From assembly GCA_910587165.1 (NCBI GenBank), contig CAJUKP010000022.1, positions 1 to 37,105 of the forward strand: DNA of 37,105 nt, written 5' to 3'. This stretch comes from an uncultured Duncaniella sp. (GTDB taxonomy: Bacteria > Bacteroidota > Bacteroidia > Bacteroidales > Muribaculaceae). Of this stretch, positions 8,477-16,800 are shown in pieces. The notes beneath the pieces were generated by a model. That model saw nothing but the letters and a program-made list of their open reading frames with translations. It did no database searches and was not told the DNA's origin. The position numbers and the translations under genes are program-made. How positions within the stretch are numbered: position 1 is the first letter of the stretch; every line of letters begins with the position of its first letter.

Positions 8477-9117
8477 GCCTGCTCAGGAGCTTCTGTTGCA
8501 ATTATTTTGTAGGGGGATTCTTCGGGGATGAATGTCCGGGAATGGAGCAGACGGTAAATGCGTAGGCAGGCCCACGCGTCGATGGAGGCATAGACCATCT
8601 GCGAGGGTGTCAGCGTCGAGGCTTCCCAGTTTGTGAGACGCTGGCTCTTGGAGATGCGGTGGCCGAAGAGGATGGCGTAGATCTTCTGCAGACTCAGATC
8701 GGATATGCTGAAACGCTTCACCACTTCCTGCAGGTCAATGAAGTTGCGGGGCTCGAATTCGGCTATGCGGTGGAGCACATGGAAGTCATCTTTGAGCGAA
8801 AGTCCCACTTTGACCACATCATCACACTCCATGAACTCCTTCAGCTCGGGAGTGAAACCGATCTTGTTGAGGCGGAAGAGATATGAATGATCTTCGGTCG
8901 ATACCTGTATGAGCGACACCTTGTTGGTCATACCCTTCTTGAAATTGGGCTTGGTCTCGGTGTCAAATCCCACCACATCCTGCGAACGGAGAAATTCAAC
9001 CGCTGCAGCCACGTCTTCCGGCTCGCTCACGACGGTGATGGCTCCGGCAAACTCCACGGGCGGGAGCTTGGAGAGCTGTTCCTTGGTTATGGCTATGTGG
9101 AATGGGGTATTTTCCAT
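8473..9117 (-). CDS. 3'-5' exonuclease of the RNase D/WRN-like DEDDy type
   Basis: A 214-residue protein covering just a DEDDy exonuclease domain. Exo I is VVGFDTETKP (Asp and Glu for metal binding), Exo II is around KVGLSLKDDFHVLH, and Exo III is QMVYASIDAWACLRIYRLL with the Tyr-x3-Asp pair. LQKIYAILFGHRISKSQRLTNWEAS is the usual RNase D-like link. It has no HRDC domain, unlike full RNase D, so it may act on DNA or RNA ends. The ATG at 9117 is chosen. An in-frame ATG 11 codons upstream at 9150 lies on the far side of the predicted -7 box at 9138-9145 and would not be transcribed from that promoter. Its end overlaps the FNT gene by four bases. Confidence 0.88.
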   Translation of the reverse strand: MENTPFHIAITKEQLSKLPPVEFAGAITVVSEPEDVAAAVEFLRSQDVVGFDTETKPNFKKGMTNKVSLIQVSTEDHSYLFRLNKIGFTPELKEFMECDDVVKVGLSLKDDFHVLHRIAEFEPRNFIDLQEVVKRFSISDLSLQKIYAILFGHRISKSQRLTNWEASTLTPSQMVYASIDAWACLRIYRLLHSRTFIPEESPYKIIATEAPEQA

Positions 9118-9137
9118 CTCATCTCTTAATTTTGGTG

Positions 9138-9145
9138 CAAAATTA
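9138..9145 (-). promoter_or_regulatory. Predicted -7 promoter box of the exonuclease-FNT unit
   Basis: TAATTTTG on the minus strand matches TAnnTTTG and lies 20 bases before the ATG at 9117. No good TTTG is seen 19-20 bases further upstream, so the -33 element is weak or absent. Confidence 0.5.
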
Positions 9146-9176
9146 CGCATTTCCCCCGAAATATCCTAATTGGGAT

Positions 9177-9815
9177 TCAGATGGTGGGCACAGTGGCAAA
9201 ACGTGCCGTGGGGAAGTGGCGGGCCACATAGCGGCTGATGAATCCGCGGGTATCGGCTGCTATGACTGCATCGGAGTCGAAATGCTCGTTGTATATCACC
9301 GCCGCGAGCTCTATGCCGCGGGCTTTGACCGCCTCGAGCGAGAGTATGGTATGGTTGATACTCCCGAGCACACCGTTGGTCACAAGTATGAGCGGGATAT
9401 GGCGTGAGGCTATGTAGTCGATGGTGAATATATCGTCGGTCACCGGCACCATGAGTCCGCCGGCACCTTCAATGAGCACCACATCATACCGGTCGGAGAG
9501 CAGGGAGGCCGAGCGGTCCACGAGTCCGAGGTCGATCTCACGCCCGTCTATCCTTGCGGCGAGCTGTGCCGAGGCGGGATATGTGAATATGATCGGGGCG
9601 GTGGTGCGGTCTATATCCTCGGGGAGCAGTCCGGTGCCCATTATGCGGCGGTGGAGTTCGATGTCTTCCGAGAAGTCTGTGTTGCCGGTCTGGATAAACT
9701 TCTGGGTTATCACACTCTTGCCCTCTTCCATGAGGCGGCGGGCTATATGGCCGGTGACATAGCTTTTTCCGGCATCGGTGTCGATGCCTGAGATGAAATA
9801 TATGTTGTTGTTCAT
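9177..9815 (-). CDS. bioD: ATP-dependent dethiobiotin synthetase
   Basis: BioD closes the ureido ring of dethiobiotin from 7,8-diaminopelargonate, CO2 and ATP, the second-last step of biotin synthesis. The 212-residue protein opens with the P-loop ISGIDTDAGKSYVTGHIAR, a variant of the usual GTDTxVGKT. It continues with VITQKFIQTG (the lysine-containing KxxxTG loop), DVVLIEGAGGLMVPVTDD and LILVTNGVLGSINHTILS. It is the last gene of the biotin operon, and its ATG overlaps the TGA of bioGC by four bases. Length and motifs are normal. The next gene downstream has its own -7 box, so the operon probably ends here, although no clear terminator hairpin is seen. Confidence 0.93.
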   Translation of the reverse strand: MNNNIYFISGIDTDAGKSYVTGHIARRLMEEGKSVITQKFIQTGNTDFSEDIELHRRIMGTGLLPEDIDRTTAPIIFTYPASAQLAARIDGREIDLGLVDRSASLLSDRYDVVLIEGAGGLMVPVTDDIFTIDYIASRHIPLILVTNGVLGSINHTILSLEAVKARGIELAAVIYNEHFDSDAVIAADTRGFISRYVARHFPTARFATVPTI

Positions 9816-11170
9816 GAGGTCTTGCGGATGGTGATATAGATCGGTTGATAGGTGAGGGGAGCGCTTCCGTCGGGCGAGAGCGGATAGGATGTGATGATGC
9901 GGCGTGTGACAGCCGGCGACGATGCCGTGCCGAGCGAGTTGACTCCGGTCAGGCGCACATGGCGGAGCGCTTCGGCCGGAGAGGCGAATGTGAGGGTCAT
10001 GAGCTCTTCGGTCACCTCGGCCATGGGTATCATCCTGCGTATGGTGTCGGCGTCAGGGAAGCCCGGAGTGGTGCCTGCCGTGGTGTGTATCTCGGTCATT
10101 GTCTGTGGGCCGAAGGTTGAGATGAGCGCTGTGCCTCCGGGAGCGAGCACGCGCCACACCTCGCGGAGAAATGCGGGAAGGGAATTGAACCATTGCACGG
10201 TCGATGCCGAGAAGAGCAGGTCGATGCTGCCTGAGGCCACGGAGGCTATCGCTGTCTCCGCATCGCAGGCCCGTGCGGATATTTTACCTGTGGATGCCAG
10301 CTCCTCCACTGCCGGACTGAGGGTGAGATCCCATACTTCGAGAGTGGATGTCCGTCGGGCGAGTTCGGCGGTGGCATATCCGGTACCGGCCCCGATCTCG
10401 AGCGCGTGTCCTCCCTCCGGAACCGCCGCGAGAAGCCGGTCGGTTATGTCCCGCTGCACCATGGCATTGCTCTCGTATGTGGCGGCGGCTTTTCTGAACT
10501 TGGTCTCTACCAGCCGTTTATCGGTGAGGTGGCTGTTGAGCAGGGCGTTGAAGTCCGGCAGATGCGGGCCATCGGTTGTGATGATACCGCAGGCATCCGT
10601 TTCCCACGCACGCATCTGGTTACGGGGAGGGATGATGAGGTCGCCGGATGAGATGATGGCTGTGTCCCACATCACATCTCCGGCACTGCCGCGCCCGCCG
10701 ATGGCCCTGAGCTCGTCACGCAGCTCCTCGACGTCACGCTGTGGCAGATGCTCCGAGAAGAGCCTGAACCCCGCGCCGCCTCCGCACATACGGCGGTGGA
10801 ATTTCATGAGATTTCTCCCGTCGAGCGAGGCGAGTGTGCCCCCGAATATCTCTTCAGGTATGCCGAGGCGGTCATCGACAGGTTGCTTCGTGCCGTTGAC
10901 GGCTATCCTCGCGGTGAACGGCAGCGATGGATGGCCGATGATGAAACGGGCGGCGGCGGGAACTCCGAACGACCATGCAATGACAGCAATCTCGGTATAG
11001 TCCGCAAGTTCTCCGGCCCATGGGGCCGAGAGGTCGCGGTAGTCCCACACCAGGGCAATGTCATAGCCCTCGCGGCCGACACCTCCGAACGGGTGCGGAT
11101 CCATGCCCCATCCGGCAAATATCAGTGCCAGACGCGGGGAGCGGTGCGGGTGAAGGAGCTTATATCTCAT
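9812..11170 (-). CDS. bioGC: BioG-BioC fusion: pimeloyl-ACP methyl ester esterase plus malonyl-ACP O-methyltransferase
   Basis: One 452-residue chain joins two biotin-pathway enzymes. Residues about 1-200 match the BioG/DUF452 esterase: LALIFAGWGMDPHPF at the start and the nucleophile elbow region IAVIAWSFGVPAAA with its serine. The esterase removes the methyl group from pimeloyl-ACP methyl ester. From about residue 215 (VETKFRKAAATYESNAMVQRD) a class I SAM methyltransferase follows, with GHALEIGAGTGYATAELARR, DLLFSASTVQWFNSLPAFL and VLAPGGTALISTFG, typical of BioC, which caps malonyl-ACP to start pimelate synthesis. Thus the opening and closing steps of the masking cycle are in one protein. 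Such fusions are known in Bacteroidetes. It overlaps bioF by 11 bases and bioD by four, so the operon is translationally coupled. Confidence 0.9.
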   Translation of the reverse strand: MRYKLLHPHRSPRLALIFAGWGMDPHPFGGVGREGYDIALVWDYRDLSAPWAGELADYTEIAVIAWSFGVPAAARFIIGHPSLPFTARIAVNGTKQPVDDRLGIPEEIFGGTLASLDGRNLMKFHRRMCGGGAGFRLFSEHLPQRDVEELRDELRAIGGRGSAGDVMWDTAIISSGDLIIPPRNQMRAWETDACGIITTDGPHLPDFNALLNSHLTDKRLVETKFRKAAATYESNAMVQRDITDRLLAAVPEGGHALEIGAGTGYATAELARRTSTLEVWDLTLSPAVEELASTGKISARACDAETAIASVASGSIDLLFSASTVQWFNSLPAFLREVWRVLAPGGTALISTFGPQTMTEIHTTAGTTPGFPDADTIRRMIPMAEVTEELMTLTFASPAEALRHVRLTGVNSLGTASSPAVTRRIITSYPLSPDGSAPLTYQPIYITIRKTS

Positions 11171-12302
11171 TGTTTCTGAAAAAATCTTCGAGGCGGTCGA
11201 GCTGACCGGGACTTATCGAGGCCGAGAGGCTGAAGCGGAGCCTTTCTGTTCCGGGAGGCACTGTGGGGGTGCGTATGGGCAGAACTTTGAACCCGTGTTC
11301 AAGCAGCGCTGCCGACAGAGCCACGGCCTTGTGCGGATCACCTGTAACCAATGGCTGTATGTGGCTCGGCGTCACGACCGTGCCGGGTTGCAGAGGCGAG
11401 AGGATCGAGTGGAGACGTCGCCCCAATGCTTTCAGGGCTTCCCTCCTGTCGTCCATACCGATCATGCGGCGTATCACCCATTCTGTCCATGCCGCTGAGA
11501 TGGGAGGCAGGGCGGTTGAGAAAATGAAGCTGCGGGAACTGTTGATAAGAAATCCCTTGAGCTCTGCACTGACAGCTGCGAACGCACCCATCGAGGCACA
11601 GGCTTTACCGAAGGTCCCGACCACGACGTCTATCTCGCCGTACCCCTCCGCGCCACGGCATATACCGAGTCCCCGCGGACCTTCCACACCCAAGGCATGG
11701 GCTTCGTCGACGTAGAGCATCACGTTGGGATAGCGGCGTTTGAGTGCGACGAGAGCATCTATGTCCGCGCGGTCTCCATCCATTGAGTAGACACTTTCCA
11801 CGATCACGATCAGACGCTCATGGCGCGGCGACTCCTTGGCGAGGATCCGTTCGAGATGATCCATGTCATTGTGGCGGAAGCGGGTGAACGGTGCTTTGGA
11901 AAGCATGATGCCGTCAATGATGCTCGCATGGACAAGCCGGTCGGCCACGATCATGCATCCGGCCACACCGGCCAGGGCCGAAACGAGTCCGGTGTTGGCA
12001 TGATATCCACTGTTGAACAGCAGTGCCGGACGGCCATATAGCTCTTCGAGCAGGGCTTCGAGCGAGGCATACTCCTCCTGCCGGCCTGCAAGCAGGCGCG
12101 ATGCTGACGAGGTGAGGGGGAGGGTCCGGTTGGATTCTTCGGACATGAACTGCCGCTGCAGCTCCGGGTCGGCCCCGAGTCCGAGATAGTCATTGGACGA
12201 GAGGTCGACCACCGTTTCACCCCCCGCGGCGGTGCCTGCCGGTATACGGCGGAGGTTGCCACGGGCTGAAAGTTGCGCGAGTATGTCGGAATAAACACTC
12301 AT
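11160..12302 (-). CDS. bioF: 8-amino-7-oxononanoate synthase
   Basis: BioF condenses pimeloyl-ACP (or -CoA) with L-alanine, using PLP, to give 8-amino-7-oxononanoate. The 380-residue product has VVDLSSNDYLGLGADPELQ, TSSASRLLAGRQEEYASLE, ALLFNSGYHANTGLVSAL, IVIVESVYSMDGDRADI, LYVDEAHALGVEGPRGLG and the PLP-lysine region VVGTFGKACASMGAF, all typical of the alpha-oxoamine synthase family. The ATG at 12302 is chosen because it gives a four-base ATGA overlap with the bioA stop. An in-frame ATG three codons upstream at 12311 is also possible. It is the second gene of the biotin operon and overlaps bioGC at its 3' end by 11 bases. Confidence 0.93.
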   Translation of the reverse strand: MSVYSDILAQLSARGNLRRIPAGTAAGGETVVDLSSNDYLGLGADPELQRQFMSEESNRTLPLTSSASRLLAGRQEEYASLEALLEELYGRPALLFNSGYHANTGLVSALAGVAGCMIVADRLVHASIIDGIMLSKAPFTRFRHNDMDHLERILAKESPRHERLIVIVESVYSMDGDRADIDALVALKRRYPNVMLYVDEAHALGVEGPRGLGICRGAEGYGEIDVVVGTFGKACASMGAFAAVSAELKGFLINSSRSFIFSTALPPISAAWTEWVIRRMIGMDDRREALKALGRRLHSILSPLQPGTVVTPSHIQPLVTGDPHKAVALSAALLEHGFKVLPIRTPTVPPGTERLRFSLSASISPGQLDRLEDFFRNNEI

Positions 12303-13585
12303 CGGAGACATTCAATGGTTTTCTCGGCGAGGAAGCGGAGATCCTCGTCAGAGATTATGTAGGGTGGCATGATGTAGACATTATGTCCGAAGGGACGCAC
12401 CCAGATCCCGCGGTCGACGCATTTCTTCTGGAAGTCGCCTACGTTGACAGGCTCCTCCATCTCCATCACTCCGATCGAGCCGAGCACCCTGACCTCCCTG
12501 ACACCGGGAATTGATGCGGCGGGGGCGAGCAGGCGGCGCAACTCACTCTCTATATGGGCTATGCGGGCGGCCATGTCACAGCTGTTGAGCAGCCTGAGTG
12601 ATTCGATGGCTATCGCGCAGGCCAGCGGATTGGCCATGAAGGTAGGGCCATGCATCATCACTCCGGCTTCGCCGCGCGAGATGGTGTCGGCCACATCGCG
12701 TGTGGTGAGCACCGCGCTCATGGTGAGATATCCGGCGGTAAGCCCCTTGCCTATGAGCATTATGTCAGGCTCTACGCCGGCGTGTTCCCAGGCAAACATC
12801 TTGCCTGTGCGCCAGAATCCGGTGGCGATTTCGTCAAATATCAGATAGATTCCATTCTCGTCACACAGGCGGCGGGCCGCACGCAGATAGGCGGGGTGAT
12901 AGAATCTCATTCCACCGGCTCCCTGCACTATCGGCTCGAGTATCAGGGCGGCCAATTCATCCTTGTGCTCACGGATGATCCGGGCGAGTGGTTCTACATC
13001 TGCCTCGTCCCATTCCTCCCACGGTTTTATGGAAGGGGCCGGGGCGAAATACCGTATGGGAAGGGCCGGACCGAACGCGCCGTGCATTCCGGTCACGGGG
13101 TCGCAGACGCTCATGGCATTCCATGTGTCGCCGTGATATCCGCTCCGGATGGTGACGAAGTTGGTCTTGCGGTGGTCGCCCGAGCGGCTCACCGATGCCT
13201 GTACGGCCATCTTCATGGCCACTTCGGTGGCCACTGAACCTGAATCGGCATAGAAAATGTTGTGCATGGATGGCGGGGCCACCTCGAGGAGCATCTTCCC
13301 GAGTTCCACTGCCGGATGATGGGTCAGACCGCCGAACATAACATGACTCATGCGGGCTATCTGCTCTGTGGCGGCCCGGTTGAGCGCGGGATGGTTGTAG
13401 CCGTGGATCACACACCACCACGACGACATTCCGTCGATGAGTTCGCGTCCGTCGGCCAGACGGATTCTCACTCCGTCGGCCCCCTCGACCATATATGTCG
13501 GCAGGGGGTCAATTGTCGATGTATAGGGGTGCCATAGATGCTCCCTGTCAAAGGGGTCATGAAGCACCGTGGATGCTTTTTCCAT
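12299..13585 (-). CDS. bioA: Adenosylmethionine-8-amino-7-oxononanoate aminotransferase
   Basis: BioA transfers the amino group of S-adenosylmethionine to 8-amino-7-oxononanoate, giving 7,8-diaminopelargonate. The 428-residue class III PLP aminotransferase shows DREHLWHPYTST, LIDGMSSWWCVIHGYNHP with the BioA-specific WW pair, FYADSGSVATEVAMKMA, TIRSGYHGDTWNAMSVCDP, YLIFDEIATGFWRTGKMFA and the PLP lysine in LIGKGLTAGYLTMSAVL. It is the first gene of the operon bioA-bioF-bioGC-bioD, in which all genes overlap. A -7 box lies 19 bases upstream of the ATG. No bioB (biotin synthase) is in the window, so the final sulphur insertion must be encoded elsewhere if the pathway is complete. No BirA operator was recognised. 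Confidence 0.95.
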   Translation of the reverse strand: MEKASTVLHDPFDREHLWHPYTSTIDPLPTYMVEGADGVRIRLADGRELIDGMSSWWCVIHGYNHPALNRAATEQIARMSHVMFGGLTHHPAVELGKMLLEVAPPSMHNIFYADSGSVATEVAMKMAVQASVSRSGDHRKTNFVTIRSGYHGDTWNAMSVCDPVTGMHGAFGPALPIRYFAPAPSIKPWEEWDEADVEPLARIIREHKDELAALILEPIVQGAGGMRFYHPAYLRAARRLCDENGIYLIFDEIATGFWRTGKMFAWEHAGVEPDIMLIGKGLTAGYLTMSAVLTTRDVADTISRGEAGVMMHGPTFMANPLACAIAIESLRLLNSCDMAARIAHIESELRRLLAPAASIPGVREVRVLGSIGVMEMEEPVNVGDFQKKCVDRGIWVRPFGHNVYIMPPYIISDEDLRFLAEKTIECLR

Positions 13586-13604
13586 ATCTTCAGTAATGCG
13601 GAGG

Positions 13605-13612
13605 CAAAGTTA
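13605..13612 (-). promoter_or_regulatory. Predicted -7 promoter box of the biotin operon
   Basis: TAACTTTG on the minus strand matches TAnnTTTG and sits 19 bases before the bioA ATG, inside the 75-base gap after gldE. No convincing -33 box and no clear palindromic BirA site were seen around it. Confidence 0.5.
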
Positions 13613-13660
13613 CAATATGGCAAATCAGGGCCGGTTTGCGGCAAGGACTCTGCCACCCTT

Positions 13661-14947
13661 CTATCTTGTCTGTTCTCCGGGGGTGTGGCGTTCCACGCGG
13701 ATGAGGTCGAGACGTGTGGCCGAGCGCTCTATTATGGTGAAGGCGAGCTCGTCTATAACTATTGTCTCCCCCTTGGCCGGGAGAGTGCCTGTCTCGTGCA
13801 TGAGGTATCCGGCGAGGGTCTGGTATTCATCATCCTCGGGTATGTCGAGCCGGTAATCGTCGCGGAGTGTGCGCACCTCGATACGGCCTGACATCTCGTA
13901 GACTCCCGGCTCGATCTCGGTGGCTATGATTCCGTTCTTGTCATGCTCGTCCTGGATGTCGCCGAATATCTCCTCGACGAGATCCTCGAGGGTCACGAGT
14001 CCGGCGGTGCCTCCGAACTCATCCACCACCACGGCCATTGATTTCTTCTGGCTGAGCAGACGTTTCATCATCGTGTTGGCCAGAAGAGTCTCCGGAGCGT
14101 ACAGCACATCCTTGATATGCTCCTTCCAGTCGCTCGAGGGGTCGAACAGTTCCGAGATATGCACATAACCCACCACATTGTCGATATCCTCGCGGTAGAC
14201 CAGGATCTTGCTTCGGCCCGAGGAGGTGAACAGTTCGGACAGTTCGTCGCGTGAGGTCGTGTCAAGGTCTATGGCCACAAGCTCGTTGCGGGGGGCCATG
14301 CAGTCGCGGAGCTGTGTCGACGAGAAGTCGAGGGCGTTGTGGAATATCTTCACCTCATCCTCCACCTCTGTTTCCTGCGGATTGTCAAGATCGTCGATCT
14401 TTGTCTCGAGATATTCATTCAGCTCGGTCATTGAGAGTGCGCCCAGACGTGCCTCACCCGACTTTATACCCGCCATTTTCATGAGCATACGCGAAAGCCA
14501 GGATGTGAATGCGGCGATGGGGTAGAGGATGATGTAGAACACGTAGACCGGCAGCGCGAACACCTTCAGCGATGTGTTGGGGTTGATGCGGAAGATGGAT
14601 TTGGGGATGAATTCGCCGGTGAAGAGTATGACAAGGGTGGAGATGATGGTCTGCAACAGCAGTATCACACCCTGATTGGGCGAGATGTGGGCTTCGATCC
14701 ACGGTTCGAGAAGTGCGGCGGCACCCATGCCGTAGATGACGAGCATGATGTTGTTGCCCACGAGGATGGTGGATATGAAGAACTCCTGATGGGAGTAATA
14801 GCGGCTTATGATGCCGTTGAGCCAGCCGCCGCGGCTTGTGTCAAGTCCGATGCGGACGCGGTCGGCGGTGATGAATGCGATCTCCACTCCCGAGAAGAAG
14901 CCCGAGAGGATGAGTGATATGAGTGTGATGATGATCCAGGTAGTCAT
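13661..14947 (-). CDS. gldE: CNNM/CorC-family membrane protein, GldE-like
   Basis: A 428-residue inner-membrane protein. A DUF21/CNNM membrane domain comes first (about 1-180: ILSGFFSGVEIAFITADR, TILVGNNIMLVIYGMG, LFTGEFIPKSIFRINP). A pair of CBS domains follows (about 210-335: LRDCMAPRNELVAIDLDTT, SKILVYREDIDNVVGYVH, KSMAVVVDEFGGTAGLVTLEDLVEEIFGDI), then a CorC_HlyC transporter-associated domain (about 340-420: VYEMSGRIEVRTLRDDY, YQTLAGYLMHETGTLPAKG). Homologues are linked to Mg2+ or Co2+ transport or, as GldE, to gliding and surface secretion. The position directly after lptC in the coaX block fits the Bacteroidetes gldE locus. It starts nine bases after the lptC stop. The actual role here is uncertain. 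Confidence 0.85.
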   Translation of the reverse strand: MTTWIIITLISLILSGFFSGVEIAFITADRVRIGLDTSRGGWLNGIISRYYSHQEFFISTILVGNNIMLVIYGMGAAALLEPWIEAHISPNQGVILLLQTIISTLVILFTGEFIPKSIFRINPNTSLKVFALPVYVFYIILYPIAAFTSWLSRMLMKMAGIKSGEARLGALSMTELNEYLETKIDDLDNPQETEVEDEVKIFHNALDFSSTQLRDCMAPRNELVAIDLDTTSRDELSELFTSSGRSKILVYREDIDNVVGYVHISELFDPSSDWKEHIKDVLYAPETLLANTMMKRLLSQKKSMAVVVDEFGGTAGLVTLEDLVEEIFGDIQDEHDKNGIIATEIEPGVYEMSGRIEVRTLRDDYRLDIPEDDEYQTLAGYLMHETGTLPAKGETIVIDELAFTIIERSATRLDLIRVERHTPGEQTR

Positions 14948-14956
14948 GTTCTCGAT

Positions 14957-15553
14957 CTATTGGATAGAGTCTTTGCGCTTGAAGGAATTGGCGGGGAATA
15001 TGCCTGCCACACGGCGTATGGAATAGCGTGTGAGCTGCTCGTTGGAGTCGAAACCGTAGCCTTCGAGCACCTTGTCGGTGGTCTCGATGTGGATGAAGGA
15101 GTCGGAATAGAGTTTCCGCTGGCGCTGATCCCAGAAGAGCTGCTGTGTGAGAAATTTCTCGTTCATCACGTTGGATATGTCCACGTTACCGTCCAGACGC
15201 CATAGCTGCCGATCCTTGAAATAGGTGGCGGAGTCGGCCCTCACTTCAGCCTCACGGCGGAAGAAATTGTCGAATTTGTCGAGGTTCAGACCTTCCGGAA
15301 AACTCCAGTAAGGATCCTTGGCCTCGTCATAGACATACCATACGGGTGTCTTGATGCGGTATCTCACCACCCCTGAGTCGGAGATCAGGGTCTCCACATT
15401 GCGGGTCAGCATCGTAGGGGTGTGGGAGGCGTCGACGTCGGCGGTGGCTATCGGGTTTTCCTCCTTGCACGATGCCACCGTCATGCCCATGGCGATGAGC
15501 ATGACTGCCGCTATCGGGGGGAGCAGACGCAGTCCGGGGCCGGAGATCTTCAT
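14957..15553 (-). CDS. lptC: LptC-like LPS export lipoprotein
   Basis: A 198-residue protein starting MKISGPGLRLLPPIAAVMLI with a signal sequence ending in a lipobox-like VASC (Cys29), so it is likely a lipoprotein rather than anchored by a helix as in Escherichia coli LptC. The rest is beta-rich and typical of LptC/YrbK: SDSGVVRYRIKTPVWYVYDE, the FFRREAEVRADSATYFKDRQLWRLDGNVDISN stretch and LYSDSFIHIETTDKVLEGYGFDSN. LptC bridges the LptBFG transporter and LptA in lipopolysaccharide transport. The ATG at 15553 is chosen; longer upstream in-frame starts lie inside the preceding gene and would hide the signal peptide. It begins two bases after the stop of the upstream outer-membrane protein gene. 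Confidence 0.85.
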   Translation of the reverse strand: MKISGPGLRLLPPIAAVMLIAMGMTVASCKEENPIATADVDASHTPTMLTRNVETLISDSGVVRYRIKTPVWYVYDEAKDPYWSFPEGLNLDKFDNFFRREAEVRADSATYFKDRQLWRLDGNVDISNVMNEKFLTQQLFWDQRQRKLYSDSFIHIETTDKVLEGYGFDSNEQLTRYSIRRVAGIFPANSFKRKDSIQ

Positions 15554-15555
15554 GG

Positions 15556-16800
15556 TTATCTCAGCTTGTTGCGGTAGAACCAGAGCTGGTTGAAGTTGAC
15601 ACCCAGCGTGAGGTTGAAGTATCTTTCCTTGACCAGCGGGTCGGGTGTGGCGCGGCGGTTGTGGTATTCGAAACCGAGGTTGATGACGGTCTTTGACGAG
15701 ATGGTGGGTATTCCGAAGCCGCACGACAGACCGTAGTCGCGCACATGGTTGTCACCCACCATGATATAGTCGCGGTTGTAGAAAGCGCCGGCGCGGTATG
15801 TCACTCTCTTGAGATAGCCGCCTCGCGGGTTGGGCTGGTAGCTTGCTCCGACGCCAATGCGCCAGCGGTCGGCAAGTTTGGTGCGGGTGAAGTTCTCGAG
15901 AGTGGCGTATTTCACCTTGCTCCAAGGCTGATATGTGAAGTCGACCTCCACGTGGGCCTGTTTGTTCCAGTCCCATGCCAGACCTACGCCGTAGGACGAT
16001 ACCAGTCCGAACCTGTTCTTGAGGCTGATCACACCGGGAGCTATCGTGTCGGGGGCCTCGGTGGAGTTCTGGCGGTATTTCAGCACGTAGGTGTTACCCA
16101 GAAGTGTCTTGCCCGGTTCGTAGGAGATACCGAGGGTGACAGAGTTGCGGCGCGAGAGGGGGAGTGTGTATTGCGCACCGAAACGGAAGTGGAAGTCCTT
16201 CACCTCCATCATCTGCTCGAACACCGCCGAGGTGCCGTCCGATGAGTTGGCGTAGACATCATTGCAAAGTGTGCCGAACAGATATGATACGTTGAAACCC
16301 ACCGAGAAGTTTTTGAACGGAGCGTAGCCGGCACCGAGATAGAGCTGGTTGATGCCGCCGAGACCCTGATGGGTGGTGGTTCCGTTCTTGATGTCTGAAC
16401 CGAATGCATATCCCACTGATGAGTAGGGGACGAGGCCGAGGCTCACGCCGACATTCTTCGCGACGGGAAACTGCATGGTGATGTAGTCGAGACCGCCACC
16501 CCAGTCGCGGTCCTTGCCGGTGGCATCCTCACGGAAATAGAGCGACACATCGGTGCCTATGTCGAAAAGGAATGTCATTGAGTCGGCGGCGGCGTATGAC
16601 GCGGGGTTCATGGCGTTGATCTGCCTGCCCGAACGCATGGCATAGCCGGTTCCGCCCATCTGCCGCTGCTCTGAAGTGGCATTGTCGCGCAAAAGGCCGT
16701 AGCCATACATCGAATAGGGGCTTGTGACCTGTGCCGCTGCCGGAATCACCGCTGCTGCGGCCACTGCTATGATGAGGAATAGATGTCTGAGAGTGTTCAT
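15556..16800 (-). CDS. Predicted outer-membrane beta-barrel protein, FadL-like
   Basis: A 414-residue protein with a clear signal peptide (MNTLRHLFLIIAVAAAAVIPAAAQ) followed by TSPYSMYGYGLLRDNATSEQRQMGGTGYAMR. The opening, with its NAMNPASYAAADSMTFLFD stretch, is typical of FadL/OmpP1-like barrels, whose members often move hydrophobic compounds. The remainder alternates polar and aromatic residues in beta-strand style and ends in a barrel-like LTLGVNFNQLWFYRNKLR. It lies between coaX (four-base ATGA overlap) and lptC (two-base gap), a gene order I recognise as common in Bacteroidales. Its substrate is unknown. Placement with LPS export suggests an envelope role, which is inference. Confidence 0.8.
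   Translation of the reverse strand: MNTLRHLFLIIAVAAAAVIPAAAQVTSPYSMYGYGLLRDNATSEQRQMGGTGYAMRSGRQINAMNPASYAAADSMTFLFDIGTDVSLYFREDATGKDRDWGGGLDYITMQFPVAKNVGVSLGLVPYSSVGYAFGSDIKNGTTTHQGLGGINQLYLGAGYAPFKNFSVGFNVSYLFGTLCNDVYANSSDGTSAVFEQMMEVKDFHFRFGAQYTLPLSRRNSVTLGISYEPGKTLLGNTYVLKYRQNSTEAPDTIAPGVISLKNRFGLVSSYGVGLAWDWNKQAHVEVDFTYQPWSKVKYATLENFTRTKLADRWRIGVGASYQPNPRGGYLKRVTYRAGAFYNRDYIMVGDNHVRDYGLSCGFGIPTISSKTVINLGFEYHNRRATPDPLVKERYFNLTLGVNFNQLWFYRNKLR

Noticed and set aside
9891..11000. A 369-codon plus-strand frame opposite bioGC
   Set aside because: It is antisense to the BioG-BioC fusion, Ser/Arg-rich and without motifs.
13586..13660. A BirA operator before the biotin operon
   Set aside because: No convincing long palindrome of BirA type was found in the gap; only the -7 box could be supported.
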